The notes below the pieces were generated by a model. That model saw nothing but the letters and a program-made list of their open reading frames with translations. It was not told where the DNA came from and did no database searches. The translations under genes were made by a program, and so were the position numbers. From Echinarachnius parma (taxonomy: Eukaryota; Echinodermata; Echinoidea; Clypeasteroida; Echinarachniidae), in assembly GCA_037951105.1 (NCBI GenBank), contig JBAMJV010008401.1, positions 1 to 64,000 on the forward strand: a stretch of DNA of 64,000 nt, written 5' to 3'. Positions 53,596-64,000 of this stretch are shown here, piece by piece (the stretch's first letter is position 1; every line of letters starts with the position of its first letter).

Positions 53596-56500
53596 TCATT
53601 CGTAATAAACCAAGTACAGTTCGTAGAAGGCAGGCTGGCTGGTTCCGTTACTGCTACTACCCCCTCTGGGCTTAACAAAGCTGTCGTTGATATGCTTGAC
53701 GAACCTCAGTGTCTCCTTATCTCTGTAGACCAGGGAAAGTGAGTTGTCCCGGGGGAGTATGCTCAGAAGCTGGAAGAGCAAGAAGTGAAAGGTAATAAGT
53801 AAATTAGAATGACGCTTGATTTAATAAAAATGTATCTTTTCTCTACATACTGTAAGTTCGAACAAATAACTAATTTGCAATTAGGCTTGCGATAGCACCA
53901 AGTAAGAAGGGAGGGAATTGAGAGTCCTCAGAAGGACCGTTGGTTTTCTATTATAATATCCTTGATTTATATAGCGCCTATCACGATTGATAATCATCAC
54001 TAAGCGCTTTACAATGATATTATTACCTCGGTCATCGGATGCATTCTGCAATCATTCCAGCACACAAAGTGCACGTTTTCCACTCCCTGGGGAGCATTCC
54101 AGCTAGAGGCAACCATGTGGGCGCACACAATGCTAAGGAACTACGTTCCATCATACTGGGTACCCATTTATACACCTGGGTAGTCGTACAAAGGACTACT
54201 CTCTAATCCCTCCATTCTTACATGGTGCTACCCCAAGCCTAAGTTTTATATCCACATCACCATGGAAACCGTTATCTATAGAAAATAAAAAATATACAAT
54301 ACAGTAAGAACGATATTACTGTAATAAATTTGATCAACCTGTCTACAAATATGTTTGTTCTTGGAGTAGGAAGCATCTGTCATCTGTTTATAATAATTAA
54401 ATATTAATGATCATATATTAACCGACGCTCAACATGGCTTCCGTAAAAGAAGGTCATGCATCACCCAGCTCATCCTTTGCACCGAGGATCTCATGAAAGG
54501 AATCGACAAAGGAGAGCAACAAGATGTTATTCTATTATACTTTTCTAAAGCCTTTGACAAGGTTCCACATGCTCGCCTCCTCCACAAACTGCAGTACTAT
54601 GGAATTCACAACCACACACTTGACCGGATCCAAGATTTTCTACATCTCAGCAAGTTGTCCTTGAAGGATGCACCTCTGAAACAGTCTGTGTGACATCTGG
54701 AGTCCCCCAGGGCAGCGTCATAGGTCCTCTCTTGTTTCTCCTCTACATCAATGACCTTCCTGACTGCGTTTCCTCAACAACAACCACCAGACTATTTGCA
54801 GACGACTGCCTCCTGTATCGTAAGATCAAGACTCAGGAGGATGCCAGAAAACTGCAAGAAGATCTGGATTCGCTACAACTATGGGAAGCAGACTGGCTCA
54901 TGGACTTCAATCCTCAGAAGTGCAAGGCAATGTCTGTCACCAACAAGAGAAAACCAGTCCAACAAACCTACAACATACACCACGAATCTCTGGAAAAGGT
55001 CACCTCAGCAAAGTACCTTGGCGTAACAATGCAGCAGAACATGAAGTGGAACAATCACATCAACCAACTTTCCAAAAAAGCAAATTCCACGAGAGCCTTC
55101 CTACAGAGAAATCTTAGATCCTGCCCAAGACATGTGAAAATACTCTGCTACAAAACCCTACTACGCCCCATTCTTGAGTATGGCTGTGAGATCTGGGATC
55201 CATCAACTCAAGCAAACATCCAGAAGCTTGAAATGATACAGCGAAGTATGCTCGCTTTGTCTACAGCGACTACAGATACTCCAGCAGTGTAGCAGCCATG
55301 CTGACACGACTACAGTGGCCATCACTCCAAGAAAGGAGAGCTCAGTACAAAGTATACATGATACATCGGATGGTCAACTCTCTGGTTGATACTCCTTCAA
55401 ACGTCTACCTCATACCAGTCACCCGTACCAGCGCTTCTCTCAGAGGTCACAGCCAGCGGTTCCAAGTTCCATTTGCATGCACCCAGACATACCAAACATC
55501 CTTCTTTCCTCATGCAATAAGACTTTGGAATTCCCTGCCAGAATCCACCATATGCACCTCGCCTGACCATTTTAAACAGGAGGTGCAGAGGATCCAAATT
55601 CATTAGAGCGCACAAGATTTTTACTTGCACACGTAGTTAGCATCACAGAGCACCACACTGTACATATGCACAAGGTACGAAAATACACCGCGCTGGTGGA
55701 CTGTACCAAAACGGAAGAAGAAGATCATATAATTTTGATTGAATAAAAATGAGCAAAAAATTAACCTTCAAATCTTTACAAGAGAATGCAAGGTGGGAAT
55801 GATATTATGCACACGTACATAGCTTGCGACATAATCTCCAACATAACAGCAAAAATTACAAATTTGTAAATTAGAGGGTATTTTTCTCAACAAAACAAAT
55901 TAAATTATCCAGTACAAAACATGTACATTTTTGGATCATTTGGAAGAGAGATCTCAAGAGGGGGAGAGGGGTTGTAATGCCCCAATGGGTAATATAGGTT
56001 TTCTCGACCAATTTGGTAAGCTTCTCATTCGTTTTGATAAGCATGTCATTCAATTTCGCGAAATTGAGCTGAAGGCTCGCAATTGTGGTTCAAAATTGCA
56101 TTTTGTTCATATGATTTAGCTCTTCGGTCAAGTGATATACCACTTTTAGCATTCAATTTAAAAAACACGCTATTTGCATTCAATTTAGCTAACGGATTAC
56201 ACGAAAGGAGGTATTACGTAATCACAATTTTTCTCGCTTTAAATTGAATGACACTTTTACGAAATAAAATCGAATGCTTACAAAATGTTTTCAAATGATT
56301 GTTATATAAATTTGAATGCTAAAAAACAAATTTAAACTGCAAAATACAGCTGCGGTGACAAAATCGGGGAAATCAAATGCACACAAAATGAATTTGTGTG
56401 GCCAACTTAGGAAATTGACCGATAAATCCTATTATAAAGCCTTTGTTGGGTTTTTAAATCATGATATCAAGAATCCACTTACTTCTTCATCTTCTCCTTT

Positions 56501-59500
56501 TGCGATGTAGGACACATAGCCACCACCGTCTGGGTTGTAATCTGCAAAGACACAAGATGAAATCTTATAATAAAGCACCTTTATAGGCTTCATGCAAAAA
56601 CAAAAAAATGACAACTATTCTAAGCATGTTTAATACTGCAGCAACGATTGCCGATGGATAAAACAGACTTTGGCTGCAGCTGGCATTAAAGCCAAATAAA
56701 GTATTGGGAAAGTTACTAAAAGTATCTTTATTGGCCAAACTAATTGATCAGTATTGATAGGGTGCCTATCAAAATACAACCATTGGCGATATCTATCAAT
56801 ACATCAATAGTTTTTCTAATTTTGCAAACATATCAATTAGTAGGCAGTTTTCTGGCCAAATTTGTATAATCCCATGTAAGTAAAAATATATTCTTTCACA
56901 TGGTTGATGATAAGAGCGTACATTTAATTTTGTGTGTGTGGAGTGGTTCCCCATTACTGTCATTTAGCTTGAACACAGGAGTGTACAAGGCCCATCCAAA
57001 GAGGGCAGCATCATCATCTGCAGTATGAGGTGCAGACCTACCAGTGCAGATGATACCAGACCAGGCAGGGTGAAAGAAAAAACACATCATACAACACTTT
57101 CTAAACATGGGCTATCTGAAAGAAAAAAAAAACACACACACAAAAAACACAGGATGAAATCTTTTCTAGGCATGTGCACACAGTCAAGTGTTCGCCGCTA
57201 AGGCAGGAATCGGCAGAAAGTGCTCATTATTTACTAAATTCTTGCTATAACCAATCTTATAAATGGGTGTCTTCACATTGAACAACATTAGCGTTACACA
57301 ATTGGTAGCATTGCTCCCGGGGAGTTGAGAAAGTATGCAATATCATTGTGTGGGTTTGAACTGTACCTGATGATCATGGTTAATTATAGCACCTGGGCCC
57401 CATTGCAGAAAGAGATATATACAATGTAAGTCAGATCATGTGTTCTAGATGAAACGCATACATTTCCTGACTTCCAATCAATTGTAACTTGCAATCGATT
57501 GCATCTCTTTCTGCAACAGGGCCCAGGAGTGTCACATCATTACAGACATGACTGCGCTCTATAAGTGGCCATTATTATTATTATAATTATCATTATGTTA
57601 TCAATCTGGACCAAGACAAAAGTGGTTTCTCATTACATCCCTGTAATACTGCATGACAATTTAAACTTAACATAATTTTGTTTCAATGAGTAAAAAAATA
57701 TATTTGCAACAATAAATCATACTGCTATTAGACATATCAATAAGAAACAAACTGTACCTCCAGTGTTGAAGTATATGGATGCGTCCAGAGCATATTCACA
57801 TCCCTCTGTGTCTGTGTCATGGAGCAGTGTGTAGCACCCGTGGGTCCACCTCCGCACCTCAGCCCTGCAACGAGGGGTACTGGATGCACTCCTGGCACCC
57901 CCCTTGCTGGCCCCAGCATCCTCCTTGGAGTCCCTAGCAATCCCTTTATTGTCTTTAGCAACATCCTTGTTGTCCCTAGCAACCTCCTTGATGTCCACAG
58001 CAACCTCCTCACTGTTTATAACGCCCCCCTCGTTGTCCTTAGCAACCACCTTGTTGCCTTCCCCATCAAGAGTCCGAGGTGTTTCCATTGTTCTACTGAT
58101 ATCGTTTTTAGTTCTTGATTCTTCCTTCTCTTCACTCTCTCCTTTCTTTGATTGCTTTGCCTCCCCCTTCTCTTGTTCTCCCTTTACAATGTTCGTCTCG
58201 GCTCCCGCGCTAGCTTCCTTTCCCTCCTCCTCTTCCTTAATATCATCACCATCTTCCTCATCATCATCATCTTCCTTCTCATCACCATCATCATCATCAC
58301 CATCCCCATCTTCATCCTCTATAGCTGAATCCTCTTCCTTTAACTGCTCCTCCTCCACTCTATTCTTCACTGTCTTCTCTCTCTCCTCCTCTCCACCGTT
58401 ATGACCCGCATCGTTCTCATCACCATTGTCACCATCGTTGTCATCTTCATCGTCTGAAGAGTACGGGGCCTGCTCGTGAAGCCGAAGGGCCGTCAGGTTG
58501 GAGAGCAGAAGGAAGAAGTACTCACACTTCATCACGTCGACACATTCTCTGACGACGGGTGGAAGGGTTTCGGGATCTGCCACTTCGTAGTGTCTGAAAA
58601 AGAAGAACATCGATTAATCAATTGATTAATTTACCACTCATTTTAAGGAATATGAAACTATGAAATAAAATCAGAACTTATTATGAATTTACAACAGCAA
58701 TTGATACAATGTACCTCACATCACCTCACATGGAAAAAAATACAGGGGGCCCCCAAACATTACATTTTTTTTTTTATTGGATCGTGGTCGAATGACAATC
58801 AGATGATCACTTACAGCATTAGAGCTACCTAGTAGCCCCTGAAAAAAATTAAAAAAGAGCCCTGGAAATTTGTAGCTCCCGAAAGTTGGAAAAATAGCCC
58901 CCGAAAACTTCCATAAAATTAGATAGGGAGCCCCTGAAATAATTTTTTGGATTTTTCCCTGCTCACATCAGCATCCTTGAGCCATCAATGAAGAGCAGCA
59001 AACTTTGCACTCAGTAGTAAAACAGGGATGTACATGTACCTCCCTTCTGTTCAATGCTTTATATGAGTAGGGAATCTTGTCTTATGGCCTAGTCCCACTA
59101 TAGCGTATCTCCTTCCGTTTCCTATCCGTTTGACATCAGAAAGGTTCTTAGCAGAATACTGGCAGGAAACAAAATGATGCAGCCCAAGTTCGGAATGGAC
59201 TAGTAGGATACTTTTAAATCAGCTTCGTTTCGCGTGAAACAAAACTTCATGGAACTTCAGAATTTGTTTGATAGTGACCGTTTCGCCACAATTTGGTCAG
59301 ATAGGAAACCGAAGGGGATACGCTATACATGTAGTGGGAGTAGGCGATTAGAGTTAAACCTGTCACTTGTATCCTGCTTATGAGCTGACATACCTCTTGT
59401 TTGCAGGGCCTCTCCTGGTCCACCTCACATCCCCATCCTTGAGCGCTGACTGAACAGCATCATACTTCTCGCTCTGTGTTTGAAAACAGGGATGTATTTT

Positions 59501-62500
59501 CGTGGCCAAATTAATTATTTATGATTGGGTTTTTCATAGTAGACAAAATATTTGCGCAGTTAAAAAGGAATGCAGTAATGATAGACAGTTTAAAGCAGTT
59601 AAAAACTGCAACCTGTCATTGGTATCCAATTTGTTTAAATAATAGTTTTCATTACAAGAGCTTTGTATGATAAATGCATATTTGACATGATCTTTGCACA
59701 AATCTTTATGCACATCAAGTTAGCTGATATACATGTAGGAGTCAAAGATGCCAGTAAAGGCCCAGTCCCATACTGACGATTGTCACGGCGACTCGCAACG
59801 ACCCGCAACGATTTACTGGAACGAATCGACTCGATTTAGCCACGATTTAACAACGAATTGGAAAGAATTATATGGCGACTCAAGACGAATATTCGTTCTT
59901 CGTCGTTGTTCGACGAGTCAGTCTGTCCTTCTTTTGTCTTTAACCATTGCAGTAGAAAAATCGTGTCAGAAAAAAAGTTGTGGTCCCATAGTGACGATTT
60001 TTACGGCGACTCGCAACGAATTATCATTCGTGGAGCAAATCGCTTGAGTCGTCGCGAGTCGTTGTTCTTCGTTGCGAGTCGTTGTAATTCGTTCTTCGAA
60101 CCGTTGTGCATCGCGAAGAACGCCATGAATCGTGTTAGCACAACGAATGTTTTGGGACTGTTCAAAACTATCGCCATGTCGCGACGATTTCCTTTCATTC
60201 ATTTTATGGAACAATAGGGCAGTGCACCATATGAACAATCGGACTTGTTTGAGTCAGTTCTGGGCGTAGATCTGTCAATTCAACAGGGGGATGATCTATT
60301 CATTCACCCCCTCCCCCTCTCGTGATGAATAGGTATTACGTAAGTCTTTACGCCTATGGTCAGTTCAAAAACGGAAAGCGGCGATCTTCACGACGAAGCG
60401 ATACGAGTAGCAACGAATTGCAACGATGTGGAACGACGTGATACGATTAACGGTAAATACAATAGTTTTTGGTAAAAATCGTCGTGGCGTGGCGATTGTT
60501 TTGAACAGTTGAAGACGGCGATTTTGGCTCCGCTTTCACGATTTTCTTCACGATGCGCAACCGTTTTGGGGAAAGAACCGATACGATGTAACACGATGCA
60601 ACACGACCATGGCGATGTTCTCGACGAATGTCAAATCGTTGCGAATCGCCGTGAAAATCGTCAATATGGGACTGGGCCTTAATATCCAGTTTTGGTATTG
60701 ATGACCCTATTTGTGAAAAACCCTACACTTGTCAGTAATTCATGTTATGAAGAAATTGGCATTTAAGTTCACATAATGTGTGTAAAAGACTTATGATTGT
60801 AAAATTGAAACAACCATATCTTTGCCAATTATTGACCAATTTGTTAGAACAAAGCATCAAATGAATGCTTGTGCTGAGGCCTTTCTAATTGAGGTTTTTA
60901 CCGACAAGTGCAGGGTTTTGCTATAGCCGGTCACATATAATAATTGGGTTTATATGAGCCCCTCTGAGCTCTGACCAACAAGGAATGGTTCGGATTCCAT
61001 CTTGAGACACCATATGCACTGTGCCAATTACACACTGGCTCAATATTGTTCAGTGCTCAATATCTAGCCTAGTTCAAAATGGTGAAAGTGGTTTACATTC
61101 CCACCCATGACAAATTGACAATGTTTAAATTAACAATTTATATCTATACTACTAAAAGAGGAGGTTGTGTCTGTCTGTCTGTTTGTTTGTTTGTTTGTCT
61201 GTCCAGCTATGCAAATCGCCATGCCTTGAAGTATGACCCTCACCTTTCAGGTGATGACTGTTACTACCTTTAGGGAGGTAATGGTCAAAGGGTATCAAAT
61301 TACATCAAACGGAAGTTGATTTTTTGGGCCGTTTTGAGCCTGGATGATTGTTGAAGGATCTCAAAATTAACTGGCACGGGTCCTCTTGTGTTTCTAAAAG
61401 CATAAGAGCTATTATACCTCAAAGAAGGTTGGTAGCTGAATCTCTGACTCGTTGGAGAATGTTTCTTGGATGTCGCTCTGGTTGACAAAGTCCAAGTAAC
61501 TCTCATCGATCCAGTCTGCAAACAGGTTCTCCTGTAATCATAAAGTAAAGCAGAACCTGTCTTAGTGGCACCCTGTTTACAGCAGCCAACCAAGTACAAG
61601 ATAATATAGTGGAACGTACCAAATGTAGTGATAAAGAGCTCTAATATAACAAAACCATAAAGTAAAGTAAAACTTTAATAAGGAGAGCTGATATAACAAA
61701 ACCCTCTCATTAAAAGGTATAGTGTCAGGTAGTTATAAAGAGCTCTGATATAACAAAACCCTCTCATAAAAAGGTATAGTGTCAGGTAGTTATAAAGAGC
61801 TCTGATATAACAAAACTCTCTCATAAAAAGGTATAGTGTCAGGTAGTTATAAAGAGCTCTGATATAACAAAACCCTCTCATAAAAAGGTATAGTGTCAGG
61901 TAGTTATAAAGAGCTCTGATATAACAAAACTCTCTCATAAAAAGGTATAGTGTCAGGTAGTTATAAAGAGCTCTGATATAACAAAACTCTCTCATAAAAA
62001 GGTATAGTGTCAGGTAGTTATAAAGAGCTCTGATATAACAAAACTCTCTCATAAAAAGGTATAGTGTCAGGTAGTTATAAAGAGCTCTGATATAACAAAA
62101 CCCTCTCATAAAAAGGTATAGTGTCAGGTAGTTATAAAGAGCTCTGATATAACAAAACTCTCTCATAAAAAGGTATAGTGTCAGGTAGTTATAAAGAGCT
62201 CTGATATAACAAAACTCTCTCATAAAAAGGTATAGTGTCAGGTAGTTATAAAGAGCTCTGATATAACAAAACTCTCTCATAAAAAGGTATAGTGTCAGGT
62301 AGTTATAAAGAGCTCTGATATAACAAAACTCTCTCATAAAAAGGTATAGTGTCAGGTAGTTATAAAGAGCTCTGATATAACAAAACTCTCTTTATAACTC
62401 TGGTTGACAAAGTACAATGTAACTCTCACTGATCCAGTCTGCAAAGAGGTTGTTGTGGTACAGAAGGCCATCCAATTAAACCATTAACTCACTTGACAGT

Positions 62501-63249
62501 AGACAAAAAAAAAATGTCATTAACTTATTCAAGTAAATGTATGTATCTAGAAACATTGGTACTGTTACCAACCTCAATATCAATATGTGGTGCTAAGACA
62601 CAGTGTGGCTTAATGTATGGTAGTGGTCATGGAACATGGGGCAACTGAAATGAAAACTGACTTGACAGTCAACGAAACACATAATTTTGTATTTGTAAAA
62701 GTACATGGATCTTAATTAGTATAACAGGGCTCTTATTTTAGCTTTTCTTTCGGGTGACCAAAATATTACACATCAGATAGAATCCCACGGTGACCATGGA
62801 CTTTGGCGTTTTAGATCCTAAATTTGGTGGCCAAAGTATGAGTTTCTAATTGTGGCTGAATTAAATCTTGGGTGGCCATTGGTACCCAGGCCACTGCTTG
62901 AGGCAAGCCCGGCAGCTATTAATATATGTTACGTTTACCAACCCCAATATCAATGTGTGGGACTAAGACACTGCATGGCTCAATGTACGGTGGTGGTCGT
63001 GGTACAGTTGGCCAGCCAATGAAACCATTAAAAGTACAGTGTGTATCTGGAAATATTTTAATATTCAGGGGAAACCCTATTTTCTTTGTTAATTTTCATT
63101 TATGGAAATGATTCACCAACCTCAATATCAATATGTGGTGCTAGGACACTGCGTGGCTGGATGTATGGCTGTGGTCGTGGTACGGTTGGTCCATGAAACC
63201 AGCCGCTCACTGACAATCTGCACTTGTCCCTGTTGAGGACTTCAGACAC
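53596..63249 (-). CDS. OGFOD1: OGFOD1 2-oxoglutarate/Fe(II) prolyl hydroxylase, C-terminal part
   Basis: Exons in view, minus strand: 63249-63121, 61531-61418, 59473-59394, 58593-57758, 56541-56483 and 53769-53596. They join in frame to 463 residues plus TGA. The N-terminal exons lie right of the window. OGFOD1 (yeast Tpa1) hydroxylates a proline of ribosomal protein uS12 (RPS23) and acts in translation and stress-granule control. Family matches: VSEVLNRDKCRLSVSGWFHG (the Arg is the 2-oxoglutarate-binding one; the metal His lies just upstream, out of view), ADWIDESYLDF, GDVRWTRRGPANKR, EYFFLLLSNLTALRLHEQAP, VRRWTHGCYTLLHD, YVSYIAKGEDEE, LSLVYRDKETLRFVKHIN and a final YYE. The acidic linker between the two lobes is greatly expanded, about 180 residues rich in Asp, Glu and Lys. 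Large introns hold a LINE, MITEs, a 57-bp array and decayed copies of three exons. Confidence 0.94.
53960..54245. repeat. dispersed repeat with an AGCGCTTTACAA motif
   Basis: ATTTATATAGCGCCTATCAC, CACTAAGCGCTTTACAATGA, CCCTGGGGAGCATTCCAGCT and TACCCATTTATACACCTGGG form a pattern familiar from abundant marine invertebrate repeats. It is probably related to 19925-20140 and 57300-57600. It borders the LINE. Class uncertain. Confidence 0.5.
54412..55735 (+). mobile_element. 5'-truncated Jockey/CR1-type LINE, reverse transcriptase and C-terminal part
   Basis: The + strand encodes, in order, QHGFRKRRSCITQLIL, SKAFDKVPHARLLHKLQYYG, TSGVPQGSVIGPLLFLLYIN, RLFADDCLLYRKIKTQEDA (the FADD active site), NPQKCKAMSVTNKRKPV, KYLGVTMQQNMKWNNHI, LLRPILEYGCEIWDP and a C-terminal RLWNSLPESTI block. 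These follow the order of Jockey/CR1-group reverse transcriptases. The coding is broken by two frame changes (near 54690 and 55285). The first Asp of the usual DFSKAFD motif is Tyr. Endonuclease and ORF1 are absent, so it is an old dead-on-arrival copy. It lies antisense in the last OGFOD1 intron. The 3' end is placed near GGAAGAAGAAGA (55720-55731). Confidence 0.9.
55736..56482. other. OGFOD1 intron DNA with a possible decayed MITE
   Basis: ATATAGGTTTTCTCGACCAA (about 55994) and repeated CATTCAATTT / TTCGCGAAATTGAG blocks resemble the 49066-49465 element, but no matching right end was found. Nothing else was recognised. Confidence 0.35.
57300..57600. repeat. dispersed repeat related to 19925-20140, interrupted by a MITE
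   Basis: GCTCCCGGGGAGTTGAGAAAGT, CCTGATGATCATGG and, after the MITE, TGCGCTCTATAAGTGGCC parallel the copy in RAD17 intron 5. Confidence 0.6.
57391..57530. mobile_element. 140-bp MITE with CCTGGGCCC ends
   Basis: The left end CCTGGGCCCCATTGCAGAAA and the right end TTTCTGCAACAGGGCCCAGG are complementary with about two mismatches. AGAGATAT and GCATCTCT continue the stem. It is inserted into the surrounding repeat. Confidence 0.88.
58730..58985. repeat. dispersed repeat, copy 2 (also at 11845-12135)
   Basis: It shares GGATCGTGGTCGAATG, GGAAATTTGTAGC, CCCGAAAGTTGGAAAAATAG and AACTTCCATAAAATTAGATA with copy 1, in the same orientation. OGFOD1 intron. Confidence 0.8.
59086..59345. mobile_element. 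260-bp MITE with GGCCTAGTCCCAC ends
   Basis: The left end GGCCTAGTCCCACTATAGCG, CTTCCGTTTCCTATC and the right end GATAGGAAACCGAAGGGGAT, CGCTATA, GTGGGAGTAGGC match inversely with a short insertion (CATGTA) on the right. It ends about 50 bp from an OGFOD1 exon. Confidence 0.82.
59758..60679. mobile_element. 922-bp Harbinger-like non-autonomous element
   Basis: TAA occurs at 59755-59757 and 60680-60682 as a 3-bp target duplication. The ends AGGCCCAGTCCCATACTGAC and the complement of AGGCCCAGTCCCATATTGAC are almost identical. TCGCAACGA and CGTTGCGA motifs recur throughout. A second, internal start (GGTCCCATAGTGACGATTTT at about 59982) suggests a nested or duplicated end. TWA duplications are typical of PIF/Harbinger. 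No transposase frame. Confidence 0.88.
60711..60927. mobile_element. MITE with GGCTATAGCAAAACC end, copy 2 (inverse, left end eroded)
   Basis: The right end CAGGGTTTTGCTATAGCC and interior TGCCAATTATTGACCAAT are the inverse of the copy at 38863-39104. The left end is reduced to AAAAACCCTACACTTGTCAG. Confidence 0.82.
61670..62395. repeat. 57-bp tandem array, about 12 copies, in an OGFOD1 intron
   Basis: The unit CTCTGATATAACAAAACTCT / CTCATAAAAAGGTATAGTGT / CAGGTAGTTATAAAGAG repeats with only ACCCT/ACTCT changes. The GATATAACAAAA part looks like the end of the pogo-like MITEs seen elsewhere in the window, so the array may have grown from one. A 220-residue minus-strand open frame (19-residue repeats) arises because 57 is a multiple of three. 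It is not supported as a gene. Confidence 0.97.
62396..62460 (-). repeat. partial copy of the OGFOD1 ADWIDESYLDF exon
   Basis: CTCTGGTTGACAAAGT, GTAACTCTCA and GATCCAGTCTGCAAA, then GAGGTT, match 61476-61528, with a short insertion. The first half of the exon copy is missing; its 57-bp-array neighbour separates it from the real exon. Confidence 0.85.
62568..62650 (-). repeat. decayed copy 2 of the OGFOD1 RPQPYIQPR exon end
   Basis: ACCAACCTCAATATCAATAT and GTGGTGCTAAGACACAGTGT match 63115-63155, covering the donor and last codons (PHIDIE). It diverges before the acceptor. Confidence 0.85.
62935..63035 (-). repeat. decayed copy 1 of the OGFOD1 RPQPYIQPR exon end
   Basis: ACCAACCCCAATATCAATGT, GGACTAAGACACTGCATGGC and GGTGGTCGTGGTACAGTTGG match the real exon (63115-63190), with the donor kept. 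The copied unit is about 190 bp and includes intron downstream of the exon. Confidence 0.9.
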
Positions 63250-63304
63250 CTGCAATCAAAAGGTACAGTTTCATTTAAATTATGAAGTTTAGCATTTGGC
63301 TTAA

Positions 63305-63934
63305 AGGGACAGGTCCACTTTTACAAAACGTCTGAACAGCTTTCAGTTGACGGATGGGGATCAATGTAACACGCAAAAAAAAAATCAGAGCGAACAGCCC
63401 TCTAATTTGGATTCTACGAATGAAAATCGAATGCGTCCCTCCATTTAAACTATATATCGGTCAATAAAGGAGTTCAACTGATTTAGCATAATATTACAAC
63501 AATATAGTACTAATTCTCGTAAAGGTATTGTGAAGCCGACATTTGTTAACGTATGTCACGGAAAAAGATCTCAACAAGAAAGAATATATAATTACATGTA
63601 GTCAGTTAAGCGATGTTTGGGTATTTTGCTTGGTAAACGCTCACACATTAGTACTTATGCGCGGTCACGTAGCTAGCGCGGGTCACGTAGGTGTCATGCA
63701 TACCGATCTGGCACTCGGTGAAATCTATGTACGAACTTACTCACCGGCCGAAAATACGTATGTACCTAATTATCCGACGTCCCTCAGTTTATTCAGTTTT
63801 AGGTCTATAACTCCACGAAAAAGAGATTTCAAGCCCTAATTTTTTCAGGCATGCTATTAAATGACATTTCCTTTCATATAAGACAATAACCTCGCAACTT
63901 TTGAATTTTGGCTTGCAAAAGTGGATCTCTCCCT
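63305..63934. mobile_element. TTAA-type MITE, family F, 630 bp
   Basis: TTAA flanks are at 63301-63304 and 63935-63938. The ends AGGGACAGGTCCACTTTTAC and the complement of AGGGAGAGATCCACTTTTGC match well. Short frames inside have no recognisable protein. It lies in an OGFOD1 intron. Confidence 0.88.
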
Positions 63935-64000
63935 TTAACACGTTTACTACGCATTTAAAATAGAATGCTTAAATGACCATGGACAAGATTCTTATATGGG

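Larger units (their letters stand above)
56542..57757. other. OGFOD1 intron, repeats only at its upstream end
   Basis: The intron is AT-rich. The only identified items are the repeat at 57300-57600 and the MITE at 57391-57530 inside it. Confidence 0.4.

Noticed and set aside
54412-55735. Host reverse transcriptase-like gene
   Set aside because: Order of motifs, frame changes and truncation show a dead LINE copy.
57904-58404. 166-residue Ser-rich + strand frame
   Set aside because: Antisense shadow of the acidic GAT/GAG-rich OGFOD1 exon.
61675-62337. 220-residue open frame made of 19-residue repeats (minus strand)
   Set aside because: It is a by-product of a 57-bp tandem array whose unit has no stop in that frame. 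It lies in an OGFOD1 intron and has no splice signals or protein-like composition.

Overview
The window is animal nuclear DNA. It has spliced genes with GT-AG introns, a low gene density, and many short inverted-repeat DNA elements, minisatellites, a non-LTR retrotransposon and long poly-G/poly-C runs. The repeat style and the orthologue set fit an invertebrate deuterostome, perhaps a sea urchin or other echinoderm. The species is an inference and not proven.

Five protein genes can be supported. From left to right: the 3' part of a LURAP1/FAM89-like adaptor gene (+, 8.3-9.9 kb); a complete 14-coding-exon RAD17 checkpoint clamp-loader gene (+, 14.8-31.3 kb); a complete 7-exon CZIB (C1orf123-type CXXC zinc-binding) gene (-, 45.5-40.8 kb); a ZIP zinc transporter of the SLC39A1-3 type with an uninterrupted coding region (+, 46.4-47.5 kb); and the 3' two thirds of OGFOD1, a prolyl hydroxylase (-, 63.2-53.6 kb, continuing past the right edge). 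CZIB and the ZIP gene are head to head and probably share a promoter region. The ZIP gene and OGFOD1 converge. An old 5'-truncated Jockey/CR1-type LINE lies antisense in the last OGFOD1 intron in view.

The most striking property is that coding exons are locally copied. In RAD17, partial 'echoes' of exons 4, 5, 7, 8, 9, 11 and 14 lie in neighbouring introns, often with a splice signal kept. The end of exon 9 together with its 5' splice site has been amplified into 24 tandem copies of about 71 bp. Exon 14 has two upstream copies that could act as alternative terminal exons. An exon 8 fragment fused to the end of a MITE has become its own 55-bp array. CZIB's last exon is the seed of a repeat field, and three OGFOD1 exons have decayed duplicates.

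The spaces between genes are dominated by non-autonomous DNA elements. There are ten TTAA-flanked MITEs with ends reading AGGG...CCCT, in about six families. There are also pogo/Tigger-like TA elements, a Harbinger-like element with TAA target duplications, a 1.3-kb element with a perfect 10-bp target duplication nested in another element, and a 1.5-kb foldback. RAD17 intron 6 carries a perfect palindrome with about 100-bp arms, and two loci carry head-to-head inverted dimers of a tRNA-like sequence. No rRNA gene, functional tRNA gene, CRISPR array or retrovirus-like element was recognised.
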